Positions 25,075-33,899 of a stretch of DNA of 64,000 nt are shown piece by piece. Positions within the stretch are counted from its first letter, which is position 1; every line of letters begins with the position of its first letter. The notes under the pieces are model-generated. The model made no database searches and had not been told where the DNA came from. It saw only the letters and a list, made by a program, of their open reading frames with translations. A program made the position numbers and the translations under genes. The DNA is from Thioclava sp. GXIMD4216 (GTDB lineage: Bacteria > Pseudomonadota > Alphaproteobacteria > Rhodobacterales > Rhodobacteraceae). The stretch covers positions 145,001-209,000 of the forward strand of contig NZ_CP149927.1 of NCBI RefSeq assembly GCF_037949285.1. Direction: 5' to 3'.

Positions 25075-25710
25075 TCAGTTGTCCTCCCTGACAGGTGGGG
25101 ATTTGGCGGGCGGAATGACCCCGCCCCGCGCGCGCAGGGCTTCGGCTACATGTTCCGCATCGTCTAATGCCAGAATCCCCAAGGGAAGCACAAGATGCCA
25201 GTTGGTCCGTCTTGGCGAGCGGGCGCGCCAGCTTTGCGCCAGAAGCTGGCCTTTCTGCGCCAGAATCGGGGTGAAGCGGATGGTCAGCGCCATCGCCAGT
25301 TCCAGCGCACGGGAGTTCAGCCCCAGCCGTGCGACGGGGCGCAGCAGCGTATTGAGCGCGTCGATCATATCTGCCAGCCGCGTGGTCATGGTGACCAGAT
25401 TGGCCAGCGCCACGGCGGCGCTGAAACGGGCCACGATCCGCAGCCCTTCTGCCCAATCGGCGGTCAGCCCGTGCCAGAGCGCCAGCACCAGCACCAGCGG
25501 CCAGAGCGGGCGCAGGGCGCGCAGCCCCGCCCGCGCAAAGCGCCCCCCGCCTGCCAGATACAGCCCCGCAGCCCCCGCCAGCGCCAACAGCGGCGGCCAG
25601 AGGCCCGGCGTCATGAACAGCAGGGCCGTGGCCAGACACAGGGCGACCAGCTTGGGGCCTGCGGGCCAGTGATGGGCGCGGGTCTCAACCGGCGAGGTCA
25701 GAGAGATCAT
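25075..25710 (-). CDS. bioN: Biotin ECF transporter T-component
   Basis: A 211-residue EcfT-type membrane protein with several transmembrane segments and the conserved C-terminal coupling motif AEALRARGG (about 190-198), which contacts the ATPase. Its start lies inside the end of bioM (26-bp overlap), which implies coupled translation. It links BioY to the ATPase BioM. Confidence 0.88.
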   Translation of the reverse strand: MISLTSPVETRAHHWPAGPKLVALCLATALLFMTPGLWPPLLALAGAAGLYLAGGGRFARAGLRALRPLWPLVLVLALWHGLTADWAEGLRIVARFSAAVALANLVTMTTRLADMIDALNTLLRPVARLGLNSRALELAMALTIRFTPILAQKGQLLAQSWRARSPRRTNWHLVLPLGILALDDAEHVAEALRARGGVIPPAKSPPVREDN

Positions 25711-26413
25711 CGCCCAGCCCCGCTTGGTTCATATAGGCCAGATAGTCGGGAAGCACGGTCTTGGCATGGCCCGAACGGTGGATGCGGCCCTCATGCACCC
25801 AAAGCACATGGTCATAGCCCGCAAGGCAGTCCGGATCATGGGTGATATGCACCAAGGCCTGCGGCAAGGTCTCGAACAGGCGCATCAACTGGCCGCGGAT
25901 TGCCAGATCAAGGCCGGAGAAAGGTTCGTCCAGCACGATGAGCTGCGGCTGCATCAGCAGGATCGCCATCAGGCAGACCAGTTGCTTCTGGCCCTGTGAC
26001 AGGGTCGAGATCGGGGCCTCCTGCCAATGCGCCTTGCCGAACCGCTGCAGCATCGCCCGAACAAGCTCTGCGGTTTCGGTCTTGCCATGCCCCTGTTGGC
26101 GCAGGCCGAAAGACAGCTCTTCCTGCACGGTCGGGAAGATGATCTGGTGATCGGGATTCTGGAACAGGATGCCGATGCGGTTGAGCGCGGCATGGCGGTC
26201 CCTGGCGGGATCGATGCCGTCAAGGCGCAGGCTGCCCGCATCGGGGGCGATCAACCCCGAGATCACCCGCGCCAGCGTCGATTTGCCAGAGCCGTTGCGG
26301 CCCACGATACCGAGCCTGCGCACCTGTAGATCAAGGGTGATGTCCGACAGAACGGTTTTGCCCGCAAGGTCGAGCCGGAGATCGGTCAGGGTAAGGCGGG
26401 GGCACTGCGCCAT
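25685..26413 (-). CDS. bioM: Biotin ECF transporter ATPase
   Basis: A 242-residue ABC ATPase. Walker A GRNGSGKS is near residue 38, the Q-loop is in FQNPDHQIIFPTVQEELSF (typical of ECF A-components), the signature is the degenerate LSQGQKQ, and Walker B is LIVLDEPFSGLD. Switch His is in HITHD. The start at 26413 gives the normal N-terminus; an upstream in-frame start would add 22 residues. It leads the bioMNY operon. I did not find a clear BioR box upstream. Confidence 0.88.
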   Translation of the reverse strand: MAQCPRLTLTDLRLDLAGKTVLSDITLDLQVRRLGIVGRNGSGKSTLARVISGLIAPDAGSLRLDGIDPARDRHAALNRIGILFQNPDHQIIFPTVQEELSFGLRQQGHGKTETAELVRAMLQRFGKAHWQEAPISTLSQGQKQLVCLMAILLMQPQLIVLDEPFSGLDLAIRGQLMRLFETLPQALVHITHDPDCLAGYDHVLWVHEGRIHRSGHAKTVLPDYLAYMNQAGLGDDLSDLAG

Positions 26414-26620
26414 GAGTATCAAGTCACCGGATCTTGTCAAAAGATGCCCTGTCCTGCCGCAAAGCCGCAGCTTTTGCAAGAAGCGGCACGCTGCGGGCCG
26501 CGGTCAAGGGGGGCAAAAGGGGGGGGCAAAAGGGGGGCAGATCCCGCGCCCCGCTGCCGCATGGCGCGAAAGGCCGCCCCGCCGGTGTGACCGGCAGGAC
26601 GGTTTCGGGGCATGGAGGCG
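26414..26620. other. Intergenic region with G-rich tandem motif
   Basis: The region upstream of bioM and downstream of ktrB. It contains three tandem runs of G6-G8 separated by CAAAA at 26506-26539, and a short palindrome GCCGGT/ACCGGC near 26581-26595. The bioM promoter must lie here. No coding sequence seen. Confidence 0.45.
26506..26539. repeat. Short G-rich tandem repeat
   Basis: Three imperfect units of AAAAGGGGGGC with G runs of 6, 8 and 6. Such runs can form slipped-strand or G-quadruplex structures and are prone to length change. The location, just upstream of the biotin transporter operon, could make its expression variable. Confidence 0.6.
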
Positions 26621-27973
26621 TTACCCCAGATGGATCTCGCCTTTGGGGTAACGCAGCCTTGGCACGGAACGGGTGGCCAGAAAGAAGCCGAGGGTCAGCG
26701 GGCCGACCCGCCCGAGGAACATCACCAGAATGATCACCGCCCGACCGAAGCCGTTCAGCTCGGGGGTATAGCCGCGCGACAGGCCGACCGTGCCGAAGGC
26801 GCTGGAGACCTCGAAGGCGATATCGAGGAAGGTGCCGTCATGGGTGATCAGGATCAGGAAGGTCGCCACAAAGACCAGCACGGTGCTGATGGCGGTCAGC
26901 GCCATGACCTTGAGCACGGCCTCGAAGCCGATCGAGCGGCCAAAGGCGTTGAGCTGGGTCTGGCGGCGGAAGAAGGCGATGGTGGCAAGGATCATCACCA
27001 CGAAGGTCGTCACCTTGATGCCGCCCGCCGTCGAGGCCGGTCCGCCACCGATCAGCATCAGCGAGATGAACATCAGCACCGTGCTGTCATGCATGGCCCC
27101 GATATCGGTGGTGTTGAACCCTGCGGTGCGGGTGGTGACGCCCTGAAACCAGCTGATCATCAGCTTGCCCCAGACCGAATAGGGGCCAAGCGTTCCGGGA
27201 TTGCTCCATTCGAGCACGGCGAACATGATGACCGACCACGGGATCAGCACACCCGTGCCCAGCAGCATGATCTTGGTCGACAGGCTATAGCGTTTCCAGC
27301 CCTTGCCCGAGGCGACCTCGCGCAGGACCGAATAGCCGATCCCGCCCAGAATGAAGAGCGCGGGGATCACCAGATTGATGACCGGATCGGTGGCATAGCC
27401 CACCAGCCCGTCGGAAAAGGTGGAAAAACCGGCATTGTTGAAGGCCGAGACCGAATGGAAGACCGCCTGCCACAGGCCGTTCCAGAAACCGAGCCTTGGC
27501 ACGAAACTCAGGCACAGGAGGGCTGCGCCAATGGCTTCGCAGATCAGCACCGCTTTCAGGATGACCCCGACAAGCTGCATCAGCCGGTGCATCGAATTCT
27601 GGTTGAGATCCTCACGCAGGTAGATCTGGCCGGTCAGCCCGATGGGCAGGCCAAGCGCCCCCAGCACCAGAACGGCAAAGGTCATCAGCCCCAACCCGCC
27701 AAGCTGGATCAGGAAGGTCAGCACGACCTGCCCGAAAAAGGTCAGTTTGGTGCCGATATCAAAGACCACCAGCCCCGTCACCGTGACCGCCGAGGTGGCG
27801 GTGAAGATGGCATCGGACCAGTTGATTTTGGCGGTATGGGAGACCGGCATCATCAGGGCGGCCGCCCCCAGAAGGATCGCTGAGGCATAAAGCACCGACA
27901 ATAGCAGCGGCGGCGGCATATGGATCAGCTTGCGCTGGCATTTGCGCCAGACAAGTTGGGTGGTTTTTTTCAC
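26621..27973 (-). CDS. ktrB: Ktr/Trk-type potassium transporter membrane subunit
   Basis: A 450-residue SKT-family cation channel-like transporter. The four pore-loop filters are visible in order: TSAVTVTGL, SVSAFNNAGFS, GVTTRTAGFNT and VSSAFGTVGLS, each with the selectivity glycine. About eight main transmembrane helices are arranged around them. The partner gene is the single-RCK protein immediately upstream (4-bp overlap), which makes this a KtrAB rather than a TrkAH system. It takes up K+ (often Na+-coupled) for turgor and pH control. Confidence 0.88.
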   Translation of the reverse strand: MKKTTQLVWRKCQRKLIHMPPPLLLSVLYASAILLGAAALMMPVSHTAKINWSDAIFTATSAVTVTGLVVFDIGTKLTFFGQVVLTFLIQLGGLGLMTFAVLVLGALGLPIGLTGQIYLREDLNQNSMHRLMQLVGVILKAVLICEAIGAALLCLSFVPRLGFWNGLWQAVFHSVSAFNNAGFSTFSDGLVGYATDPVINLVIPALFILGGIGYSVLREVASGKGWKRYSLSTKIMLLGTGVLIPWSVIMFAVLEWSNPGTLGPYSVWGKLMISWFQGVTTRTAGFNTTDIGAMHDSTVLMFISLMLIGGGPASTAGGIKVTTFVVMILATIAFFRRQTQLNAFGRSIGFEAVLKVMALTAISTVLVFVATFLILITHDGTFLDIAFEVSSAFGTVGLSRGYTPELNGFGRAVIILVMFLGRVGPLTLGFFLATRSVPRLRYPKGEIHLG

Positions 27974-28632
27974 AGCGCATCCCCGAAAGCGCGCAGCTCG
28001 GGGCGGCGCCCCAGCACCAGCAGCTTGTCCTGCGCGGCCAGTTCCAGTTCGGGGGTGGTGCAGGGCAGGAATTCGGTGCCGCGCATCAGCCCCAGCATCC
28101 GCACGTCATGGCGGCTGCCGATTTCCAGCGAGGCAAGTGTCCGGCCCTTCAGCCGCTCCGGCACCGCCATTGTCACGACGCTGAACCCGTTGCCCAGATT
28201 GACGTAATCCTGCACGACGGGGTTGTTCAGCCGCTGGGCGACATGTTTGCCCATCTCCTGTTCGGGCAGGATGATCCTGTCCGCCCCCAGCTTGGAGAGG
28301 ATGCGGTGATGGGTTTTGTTGATGGCTTTGACCCAAAGCTGGTCCACGCCAAGCACGCGCACATTCATGGTGGCGAGGATGCTGGATTCGATGTCATGGC
28401 CGATGGCCACCAGCGCCACATCATAGCGGTCCACCCCTGCCTCGCGCAGGGCCTGTTCGTCTGTCGCGTCCAGAATGATGGTCGAGGTCAGGGCTTCGGC
28501 CAGCTTGGCCACGCGGGATTCGTCTTGGTCGATTCCCATCACGGTATTGCCGAAGCGCGCCAGTTCGCTTGCCACAGCCGAGCCGAAGGCCCCGAGGCCG
28601 ATAACTGCGAAAGTGCGGTTTTGTTTGGGCAT
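27970..28632 (-). CDS. ktrA: Ktr potassium transporter regulatory subunit (RCK)
   Basis: A 220-residue cytoplasmic gating protein. The N-terminal Rossmann RCK_N domain starts VIGLGAFGSAVASELARFGN (glycine motif at 12-17) with the acidic nucleotide-binding residue in MGIDQDE. The C-terminal RCK_C domain (about 140-220) ends in LELAAQDKLLVLGRRPEL. It binds NAD(H)/ATP/ADP and opens KtrB. It overlaps ktrB by 4 bases and is the first gene of the pair. Confidence 0.88.
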   Translation of the reverse strand: MPKQNRTFAVIGLGAFGSAVASELARFGNTVMGIDQDESRVAKLAEALTSTIILDATDEQALREAGVDRYDVALVAIGHDIESSILATMNVRVLGVDQLWVKAINKTHHRILSKLGADRIILPEQEMGKHVAQRLNNPVVQDYVNLGNGFSVVTMAVPERLKGRTLASLEIGSRHDVRMLGLMRGTEFLPCTTPELELAAQDKLLVLGRRPELRAFGDAL

Positions 28633-28737
28633 AGGCTATCCATTGGCCGTTTCGAGATGCTGGGAGGTTTGGCGCAGAATAAGGGAAAGTCAATTCACGC
28701 TCGGTTTTGCGAGAGGCGGACGCGGGAACGCGGGAGG

Positions 28738-29691
28738 TCAGCGTTTCTGGACATGGCTGCGGTCGGCCTGCGGCGGGGTGCCGAAACGGGCCCCGTAGCG
28801 CGTGGTGAAATGGGCCTGCGAGGCAAAGCCCGTCATCTGCGCGATCTCGCTCAGCGGCAGGGCGCTGCGCTGGACAAGGGCACGGGCCACATCAAGGCGC
28901 ATGTGGCGATAGACCTCCATCACCGGCGCCCCGAGCGTGGCATTGAACTGGCGTTGCAGCTGGCGCTCAGACAGGCCAGCCAGATCGGCCAGTTGCGCCG
29001 GCGAGAGCGGGTCGGCGATATGGGCTTCCATCAGTTCCAGCGCCGCCTCGACCATCGGGGGCAAGGCCCCGTAACGCGCGGCAATCGAGCTTTTCTGCGG
29101 TGTTTCGGAGGGGCGGACCTGCGCCTGAATGAACCAGTCCGAGATCTCGTGGGCAAAACGTGCGCCATGATCGCGGGCAATCAGCATGTGGATCATGTCC
29201 AGCGGTGCCGAACCGCCCGCGCAGGTATACCGGTCGCGGTCGATGACGAAAAGTTTGCGCTCCAGCAGGAGGGTCGGGTCGATATGCGCGATGTCGTCAT
29301 AATGGTGCCAGTGCACCGTAAAGCGCCGCCCCTCCAGCAGCCCCGCCCGCGCCAGCAGCACCGCGCCGCCCGAGATGCCGCCAAGCTCGACCCCCGCACG
29401 GTCGGCGCGCCGCAGCCATGTGTCAAGCGCGGGCAAGCGCAGCCGCATCGGGTCGCCCCCCGCCACGACGAAGACCAGATCGAAGGCCATGCCCGCCTCC
29501 GCCAGCGGGATGGCATCAAAGCGCGCCCCCAAGGACGAGGTGGCAAGCGTCCCTTCGGGCGTGAGGATGCGGACATCGTAAAGATCGCGCCCCGCAAAGC
29601 TGTTGGCGGCGCGCAGCGGATCAAGCGCCGCCGCCGTTGACAGCATGGCATACCCGTCAATCAGCACGAATCCGATACGTCTGATGGTCAT
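28738..29691 (-). CDS. GlxA-type AraC regulator with DJ-1/PfpI domain
   Basis: A 317-residue regulator. Residues 1-175 form a class I glutaminase/DJ-1-like domain (IGFVLIDGYAMLSTAAALDPLRAAN; AGVELGGISGGAVLLARAGLLEGRR). Residues about 215-315 carry an AraC double helix-turn-helix (LSPAQLADLAGLSERQLQRQF and MTGFASQAHFTTRYGARFG). In alphaproteobacteria such regulators often control glycine betaine, carnitine or sarcosine catabolism. That fits the divergent sarcosine-oxidase-gamma-like gene at 29822. The nucleophile position in SGGAV is not Cys, as is usual in regulatory members. Confidence 0.83.
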   Translation of the reverse strand: MTIRRIGFVLIDGYAMLSTAAALDPLRAANSFAGRDLYDVRILTPEGTLATSSLGARFDAIPLAEAGMAFDLVFVVAGGDPMRLRLPALDTWLRRADRAGVELGGISGGAVLLARAGLLEGRRFTVHWHHYDDIAHIDPTLLLERKLFVIDRDRYTCAGGSAPLDMIHMLIARDHGARFAHEISDWFIQAQVRPSETPQKSSIAARYGALPPMVEAALELMEAHIADPLSPAQLADLAGLSERQLQRQFNATLGAPVMEVYRHMRLDVARALVQRSALPLSEIAQMTGFASQAHFTTRYGARFGTPPQADRSHVQKR

Positions 29692-29821
29692 CTTTGTCCC
29701 TAAGTGAAAACAGAATGTCCGTGGCGCGAAAATATCACGGGTTTGAACGCGCTACTATCCCCCTCGTTCCAGTGGCAAGGCAGGCCCCGAGGGAGCTTGT
29801 GAATGTAAGGAGATTGCCCAG

Positions 29822-30406
29822 ATGACCGATGCGCGCACCGCAGATACTATCGCAGCCCAGACTGTCCGAGAAACCCGCGTAGGGACGATGGTTTTGTCGG
29901 AACGTTCCGATATGGCGCTGATTTCGCTGGGTGTGAAACGGGGCGCGCAGGTGCCCGTGCCGATGGGGGTTTCCCTGCCGGGGCCGGGGGCATGGCATGG
30001 GGGCCGTGGTCTGGGGGCGTTCTGGACTGGTCCGGGCCAATGGATGCTGGAAGCCGAGCATATGTCCGAGGTCGATATGACCCGCAATCTGCGTCACGGC
30101 ATGCCGGGCCTGTCGATCAGTGCGCAGGGCGCCCATCGGGTGATGCTGGAACTGGTGGCCTGCGATGCCCAGACGGTCGAGGCGCTGATGGCACGGCTGA
30201 CGGATCTGGAGATCGACAGTTTCGCACCGGGTTCGGCACGCTCGGCGCATCTGGCCGGTAGCGAGGTGTTTGTGATCCGTCGCGCCCCGAACCGTCTGGC
30301 GCTCTTGGTGGCACGTAATGACAGTAGCCGTGTCTGGCAGGTGATGAACCGTGCGATGGTCGAGCGGGCTGCAGGCCTGCGCGGTGCGCTCGAGCCGGTT
30401 CTCTAG
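29822..30406 (+). CDS. soxG: Sarcosine oxidase gamma subunit-like protein
   Basis: A 194-residue protein resembling the gamma subunit of heterotetrameric sarcosine oxidase: MALISLGVKRG near residue 30, GAFWTGPGQWMLEAE near 65-80, and a C-terminal RAPNRLALLVARND..WQVMNRAMVE. The gamma subunit has a GcvT/YgfZ-like fold and no catalytic residues of its own. The alpha, beta and delta subunits are not in the window, so it is orphaned here. It has a good AAGGAGA site, is divergent from the GlxA-type regulator and ends in a strong terminator. A paralogue with a separate role is possible. Confidence 0.65.
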   Translation: MTDARTADTIAAQTVRETRVGTMVLSERSDMALISLGVKRGAQVPVPMGVSLPGPGAWHGGRGLGAFWTGPGQWMLEAEHMSEVDMTRNLRHGMPGLSISAQGAHRVMLELVACDAQTVEALMARLTDLEIDSFAPGSARSAHLAGSEVFVIRRAPNRLALLVARNDSSRVWQVMNRAMVERAAGLRGALEPVL

Positions 30407-30421
30407 GGGCAGGCACAGAGG

Positions 30422-30447
30422 AAAGGCCCCGAAAACGGGGCCTTTTT
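30422..30447 (+). terminator. Terminator after soxG
   Basis: AAAGGCCCCG and CGGGGCCTTT flank a 4-nt AAAA loop, followed by a T run ending at 30447. It is bidirectional in form and also ends the convergent protease transcript. Confidence 0.85.
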
Positions 30448-30456
30448 CACAGGCTG

Positions 30457-33400
30457 TTACAGCAGCAGATCATCGGTCAGGATTGACAGGTCGGGGATAT
30501 TGGCCGCGACACTGGTCGTTGTGTCATCATTGAGGTCGGTCAGGTCATACCGTCCCTCGCCAATCGTCAGCCACGAGACGGTTTCGTAGACATGGCCGAG
30601 CTCGCCATCGCGCGACTGTTCTTCTTGCAGATACAGTGCGGTGCCTTTGGCGGTGTCGAGGCTGCGCAGCACGATTGTGTCACCGCCCAGATAGGATTGC
30701 ACATCCGCGAAGAGCACCTGATCCTCGTTCGCGTCAATCAGGCTGGCCAGATGATTGACCGAGCTGGTATCGCCCGTCACCAGAGACCCCGAGGCGTCTT
30801 CCACCGCGGCCCATTGCACGACACGGCTTGTGCTGCTGGAGACACCGGAATCGGCCTCTTGCGCGGCAAGGCGCAGCGTGGCGCTGTCGCTGTCGACATC
30901 GCTGATCCGATGGGTCACCGTCTGGCCGCCTTCGCCCGAGACCGAGGCCAGAATGGTCGGTGTGCCGTCAAAGCCGTCATAGCCGAGGGTGACCTGTTGG
31001 CTGCCGGTCACCTCTTGCGTGCCCAGAGTGATCTTCGTCCCGTCCGAGAGCATATGCGCCCCTTCCGTGCCCGCCATCCACGAGATGGTTTCGCCGGTAT
31101 GGTTGCCATCGAGATAGCTCCATTCGGACAGGCGCAGGTCGAACCCTTCATCGGTGATATTGCGCAGCTCCGTCGTGACCGCATGGCCGCCATTGGTGGT
31201 GATCGGACCCAGCACCACGACCGCATCGGGAATAGCCTCGCTGAAGCTGACATGGGCCCAGCCATCGGCACCTGCCGTGCGACCCAGACTGAGCGTGCCA
31301 ACCTCCAATGCGCCCTCGGTGGTGTTGGACAGGACCGGATCGCTTTTGACTTCTGTCTCGCCCGTTGCCTGTAGCGTATAGCTGCCGGTGGCCAAGGCGC
31401 TATAGGCCACATTTTCCGCAACATGGCCCGTTTCGGCATCGCGCGACTGTTCTTCCGCAACTCTCAGATAGGTCGAGCCGTTGCTGGTGGTCTGACGCAG
31501 GGTCGCGGTGTCACCGCCTGCCATAGACTGCATATCGGCAAACAGCGCGGTTGCGCCGGTCGCGCCGATGGATTGCCACCCGCCGGCCAGCCCGACCGAA
31601 CCGGAGGTCATCAGCGTGCTGCCGTTCTCGATCACCACATAATCGAAGCTGCGGGCCTCGGTGGCCTCGGTGCCGCGCTCGGCTTCTTCTGCCTGCATCC
31701 GCACCTGAAGCTGATCGGCGGAGACATCCACCAGACGGTGGGTCAGAATCTGGTCGCCCGTGCCGACAAGCGAGCCATAGGCCGTGACAGAGCTGCCCGC
31801 CTCATAGCCGTCCAGCGCGATGGTTGTGTTTCCGGCGCCCGAAATATCGGCCGAGCCGAAGGTGATCTTCGTGCCGTCGCTCAGGAAATAGTCCCCCGCT
31901 GTTCCGGCCATCCACGAAACCGATTCAAGCGTATGGGCGCCGTCGAGATAGGCCCATTCGCTCAGGCGGATGTCGAAGCCCGTGCTGGTGACGTTCTGGA
32001 TTTCGGGGACAAGCGTATGCCCGCCGTTCGAGGTGACGGGGCCAACCACAACCACTGCATCGGTAATTTCGGCGCTAAAGCTGATATGCACCCAGCCATC
32101 CGTATTGGCATGGCGCATAAGATCGGTCACGCCCACTTCCATCCGTGCCGTGCTGGCCGTGCTTGTGGTGGGCTCGCTGGTGGTGGGGGTGGTCGTGCTG
32201 GGCGTCGTCGTGCTGGGGGGGATGATTGTCACCGGTTGCAGGGCGGTTCCGTCAAGAATGCTGCTGGCCGCAATCCAGCCGCTGCCGATCACGGGGTCGA
32301 GATCGGAGACATTGCAGCTTCCATCCGCGAAAGACAGCGTTTCGATATTGGTCAGGATATCGGTATCGGTGCCGTTCCTGATCTGGAGCTGTGTGCCGCT
32401 GAAGAAGACCAGCGCATCATCGGAGGCGAATTCGTAATAGGCGGTATCCTGGCCTGCGCCGCCATCCAGTGTATCGCTGCCAGCATTGCCGATCAGCGTG
32501 TCATTGCCCGCATCCCCTGCCAGCAGGTCATTGCCATCCCCGCCCTGCAACAGATCGCTGCCCTGCCCACCGCTGAGCTGGTCGGCGCCGGTGCCGCCCG
32601 AAAGCTGGTCATTACCATCGCCGCCGGAAAGCTGGTCCGCCCCCGCGCCGCCGAAGATCTGGTCTGCTCCGGCCCCGCCTGACAGCACGTTATTGGCGCT
32701 GTTGCCGGTAATCGTGTCATCCCCGCTGCCGGTTGAGACATTCTCGATGACGGTGCCGACCGCGATGGCGAGGTTCATCGTGCGCCCCCCGATATCGGAG
32801 AAGCTGCCCGGGGTCAGGTCGATGCGCTGGTCCGCGCTGCGGCTGTGCAGGTCGATGAAATCGGTGCCGCCTGCATCGACAATGGTTTGCGCGCGGGCAT
32901 CCAGCAGGGTCTCGCCGCTATCGCCATAGGTGGTATTGCCGCTATGGACCTTGCTGGAGGTGCCATAGAGTTGCTGGATGGCAAAGACATCCGCAATCTG
33001 CGGCGTGACCACATAGGAAAAGCTTGCCCCCGTATCAGCGCTGAGCGTCTGATAGAAATAGGACATGATCGAATATTGCCATGTATCATTGGCAAAGGCG
33101 GCATCCGAGGCAAAGGTGGCCGAGCCGTTATAATTGCCGGTATGGCCAAGACCCAGCGCATGGCCGATCTCGTGGATATAGGTCTGCAGCATATAGGCGC
33201 TGGAGGCGAAGCCCTCGTCGATATTGACCTTCGCGGATTTGGTGATTCCGGAGGAATAGACCGACGAGGTCCATGCCCCCGAGGCACTGTCGCTAAAGGT
33301 GATCTGCGCCGATCCGGTGGTTTCGACAAAGCTGATCCCCGACGCATCGGTCCATGCCGAAAGCGCATCGCGGGCATAGGCCTGACTGGTGGCGCTCAGC

Positions 33401-33615
33401 GCGGAAAGATTGACCGTCAAAGAGCCCGAGGCCGTAATGTTGAACTTGTGGCTGCTGCTGCCCTTGTCCTCCCAGTAGCCGTCCTGAAGATAGGTGGCGA
33501 TTTGCTCCACGCTCCAGACCGGTTTGCTGCTTGAGGTGCCCGAGGCAGAGGTCGTGGCGGTTGCCAGATCCGTCAGAGGCGCGAAATGGAGTGGATTGCC
33601 GCAAAGTGAGCACAT
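30457..33615 (-). CDS. Serralysin-type RTX metalloprotease with two C-terminal repeat modules
   Basis: A 1052-residue secreted M10B metalloprotease. It starts MCSLCGNPLHFAPL, as in many Rhodobacterales serralysins. The zinc site HEIGHALGLGH is at 148-158 and the Met-turn SIMSYF at 182-187. Calcium-binding RTX nonapeptides (GGxGxDxLxG) fill about 296-390. A Thr/Ser/Pro-rich linker (about 464-492) leads to two tandem modules of about 270 residues each. Each module contains DGWxHxSFS, DAVVVxGPxTxNGGH, GFDxRLSEWxYLDG and, near its end, EEQSRDxExGHV; they resemble H-type-lectin folds. There is no N-terminal signal, so export by a type I system through the C-terminal signal is expected; HlyD and ABC genes are at 41.2-44.3 kb. 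The ATG at 33615 is preferred over upstream starts. Confidence 0.85.
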   Translation of the reverse strand: MCSLCGNPLHFAPLTDLATATTSASGTSSSKPVWSVEQIATYLQDGYWEDKGSSSHKFNITASGSLTVNLSALSATSQAYARDALSAWTDASGISFVETTGSAQITFSDSASGAWTSSVYSSGITKSAKVNIDEGFASSAYMLQTYIHEIGHALGLGHTGNYNGSATFASDAAFANDTWQYSIMSYFYQTLSADTGASFSYVVTPQIADVFAIQQLYGTSSKVHSGNTTYGDSGETLLDARAQTIVDAGGTDFIDLHSRSADQRIDLTPGSFSDIGGRTMNLAIAVGTVIENVSTGSGDDTITGNSANNVLSGGAGADQIFGGAGADQLSGGDGNDQLSGGTGADQLSGGQGSDLLQGGDGNDLLAGDAGNDTLIGNAGSDTLDGGAGQDTAYYEFASDDALVFFSGTQLQIRNGTDTDILTNIETLSFADGSCNVSDLDPVIGSGWIAASSILDGTALQPVTIIPPSTTTPSTTTPTTSEPTTSTASTARMEVGVTDLMRHANTDGWVHISFSAEITDAVVVVGPVTSNGGHTLVPEIQNVTSTGFDIRLSEWAYLDGAHTLESVSWMAGTAGDYFLSDGTKITFGSADISGAGNTTIALDGYEAGSSVTAYGSLVGTGDQILTHRLVDVSADQLQVRMQAEEAERGTEATEARSFDYVVIENGSTLMTSGSVGLAGGWQSIGATGATALFADMQSMAGGDTATLRQTTSNGSTYLRVAEEQSRDAETGHVAENVAYSALATGSYTLQATGETEVKSDPVLSNTTEGALEVGTLSLGRTAGADGWAHVSFSEAIPDAVVVLGPITTNGGHAVTTELRNITDEGFDLRLSEWSYLDGNHTGETISWMAGTEGAHMLSDGTKITLGTQEVTGSQQVTLGYDGFDGTPTILASVSGEGGQTVTHRISDVDSDSATLRLAAQEADSGVSSSTSRVVQWAAVEDASGSLVTGDTSSVNHLASLIDANEDQVLFADVQSYLGGDTIVLRSLDTAKGTALYLQEEQSRDGELGHVYETVSWLTIGEGRYDLTDLNDDTTTSVAANIPDLSILTDDLLL

Positions 33616-33899
33616 GGAACAGATCCCTGAGGAATGACCGAGGTGAGAGCAGCTTTGCTGCAATCTGTACGCACGTTTTGCGCGCTTCCGCGGGGAAGGG
33701 TCGATCTTTGCCGCTTCCCGATAGCCTCTGGATCCCATTTACGGGTGGTCGCGGCGTGCCCGAATTCGGGCGAAAATCGGGCAGTTGGATTCAGCTTTAA
33801 TAGAACATGAAATGTTTTTGCGCCCCGTTCGCAGGCGGGGCGCATTCTGGTTGGGGGAGCGGAAGGCCGTTCGCTCCGGAGATCGCGGGGCAGGGCGGA
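33616..33899. other. Intergenic region upstream of the protease
   Basis: A 284-bp gap containing the protease promoter, a shortened parS-like motif CTTCCGCGGGGAAG at 33685-33698, and a GC-rich hairpin at 33819-33844. No coding sequence seen. Confidence 0.45.
33819..33844 (-). terminator. Hairpin downstream of the MFS gene
   Basis: TGCGCCCCG (33819-33827) pairs perfectly with CGGGGCGCA (33836-33844) around an 8-nt loop. It lies about 55 bp beyond the MFS stop codon. The minus-strand sequence after it is A-rich rather than T-rich, so its terminator role is likely but not certain. Confidence 0.45.

Noticed and set aside
23759..25672. Long plus-strand open frame (637 codons) opposite the nitroreductase and biotin transporter genes
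   Set aside because: Antisense shadow of well-recognised genes; no family resemblance.
26414..26620. Riboswitch upstream of bioM
   Set aside because: Only short GC-rich stems and G runs are present; no conserved riboswitch core is visible.
32480..32720. Short regular repeats resembling a CRISPR array
   Set aside because: They are the codons of the RTX nonapeptide repeats in the serralysin gene, with about 27-nt periodicity and no spacers.
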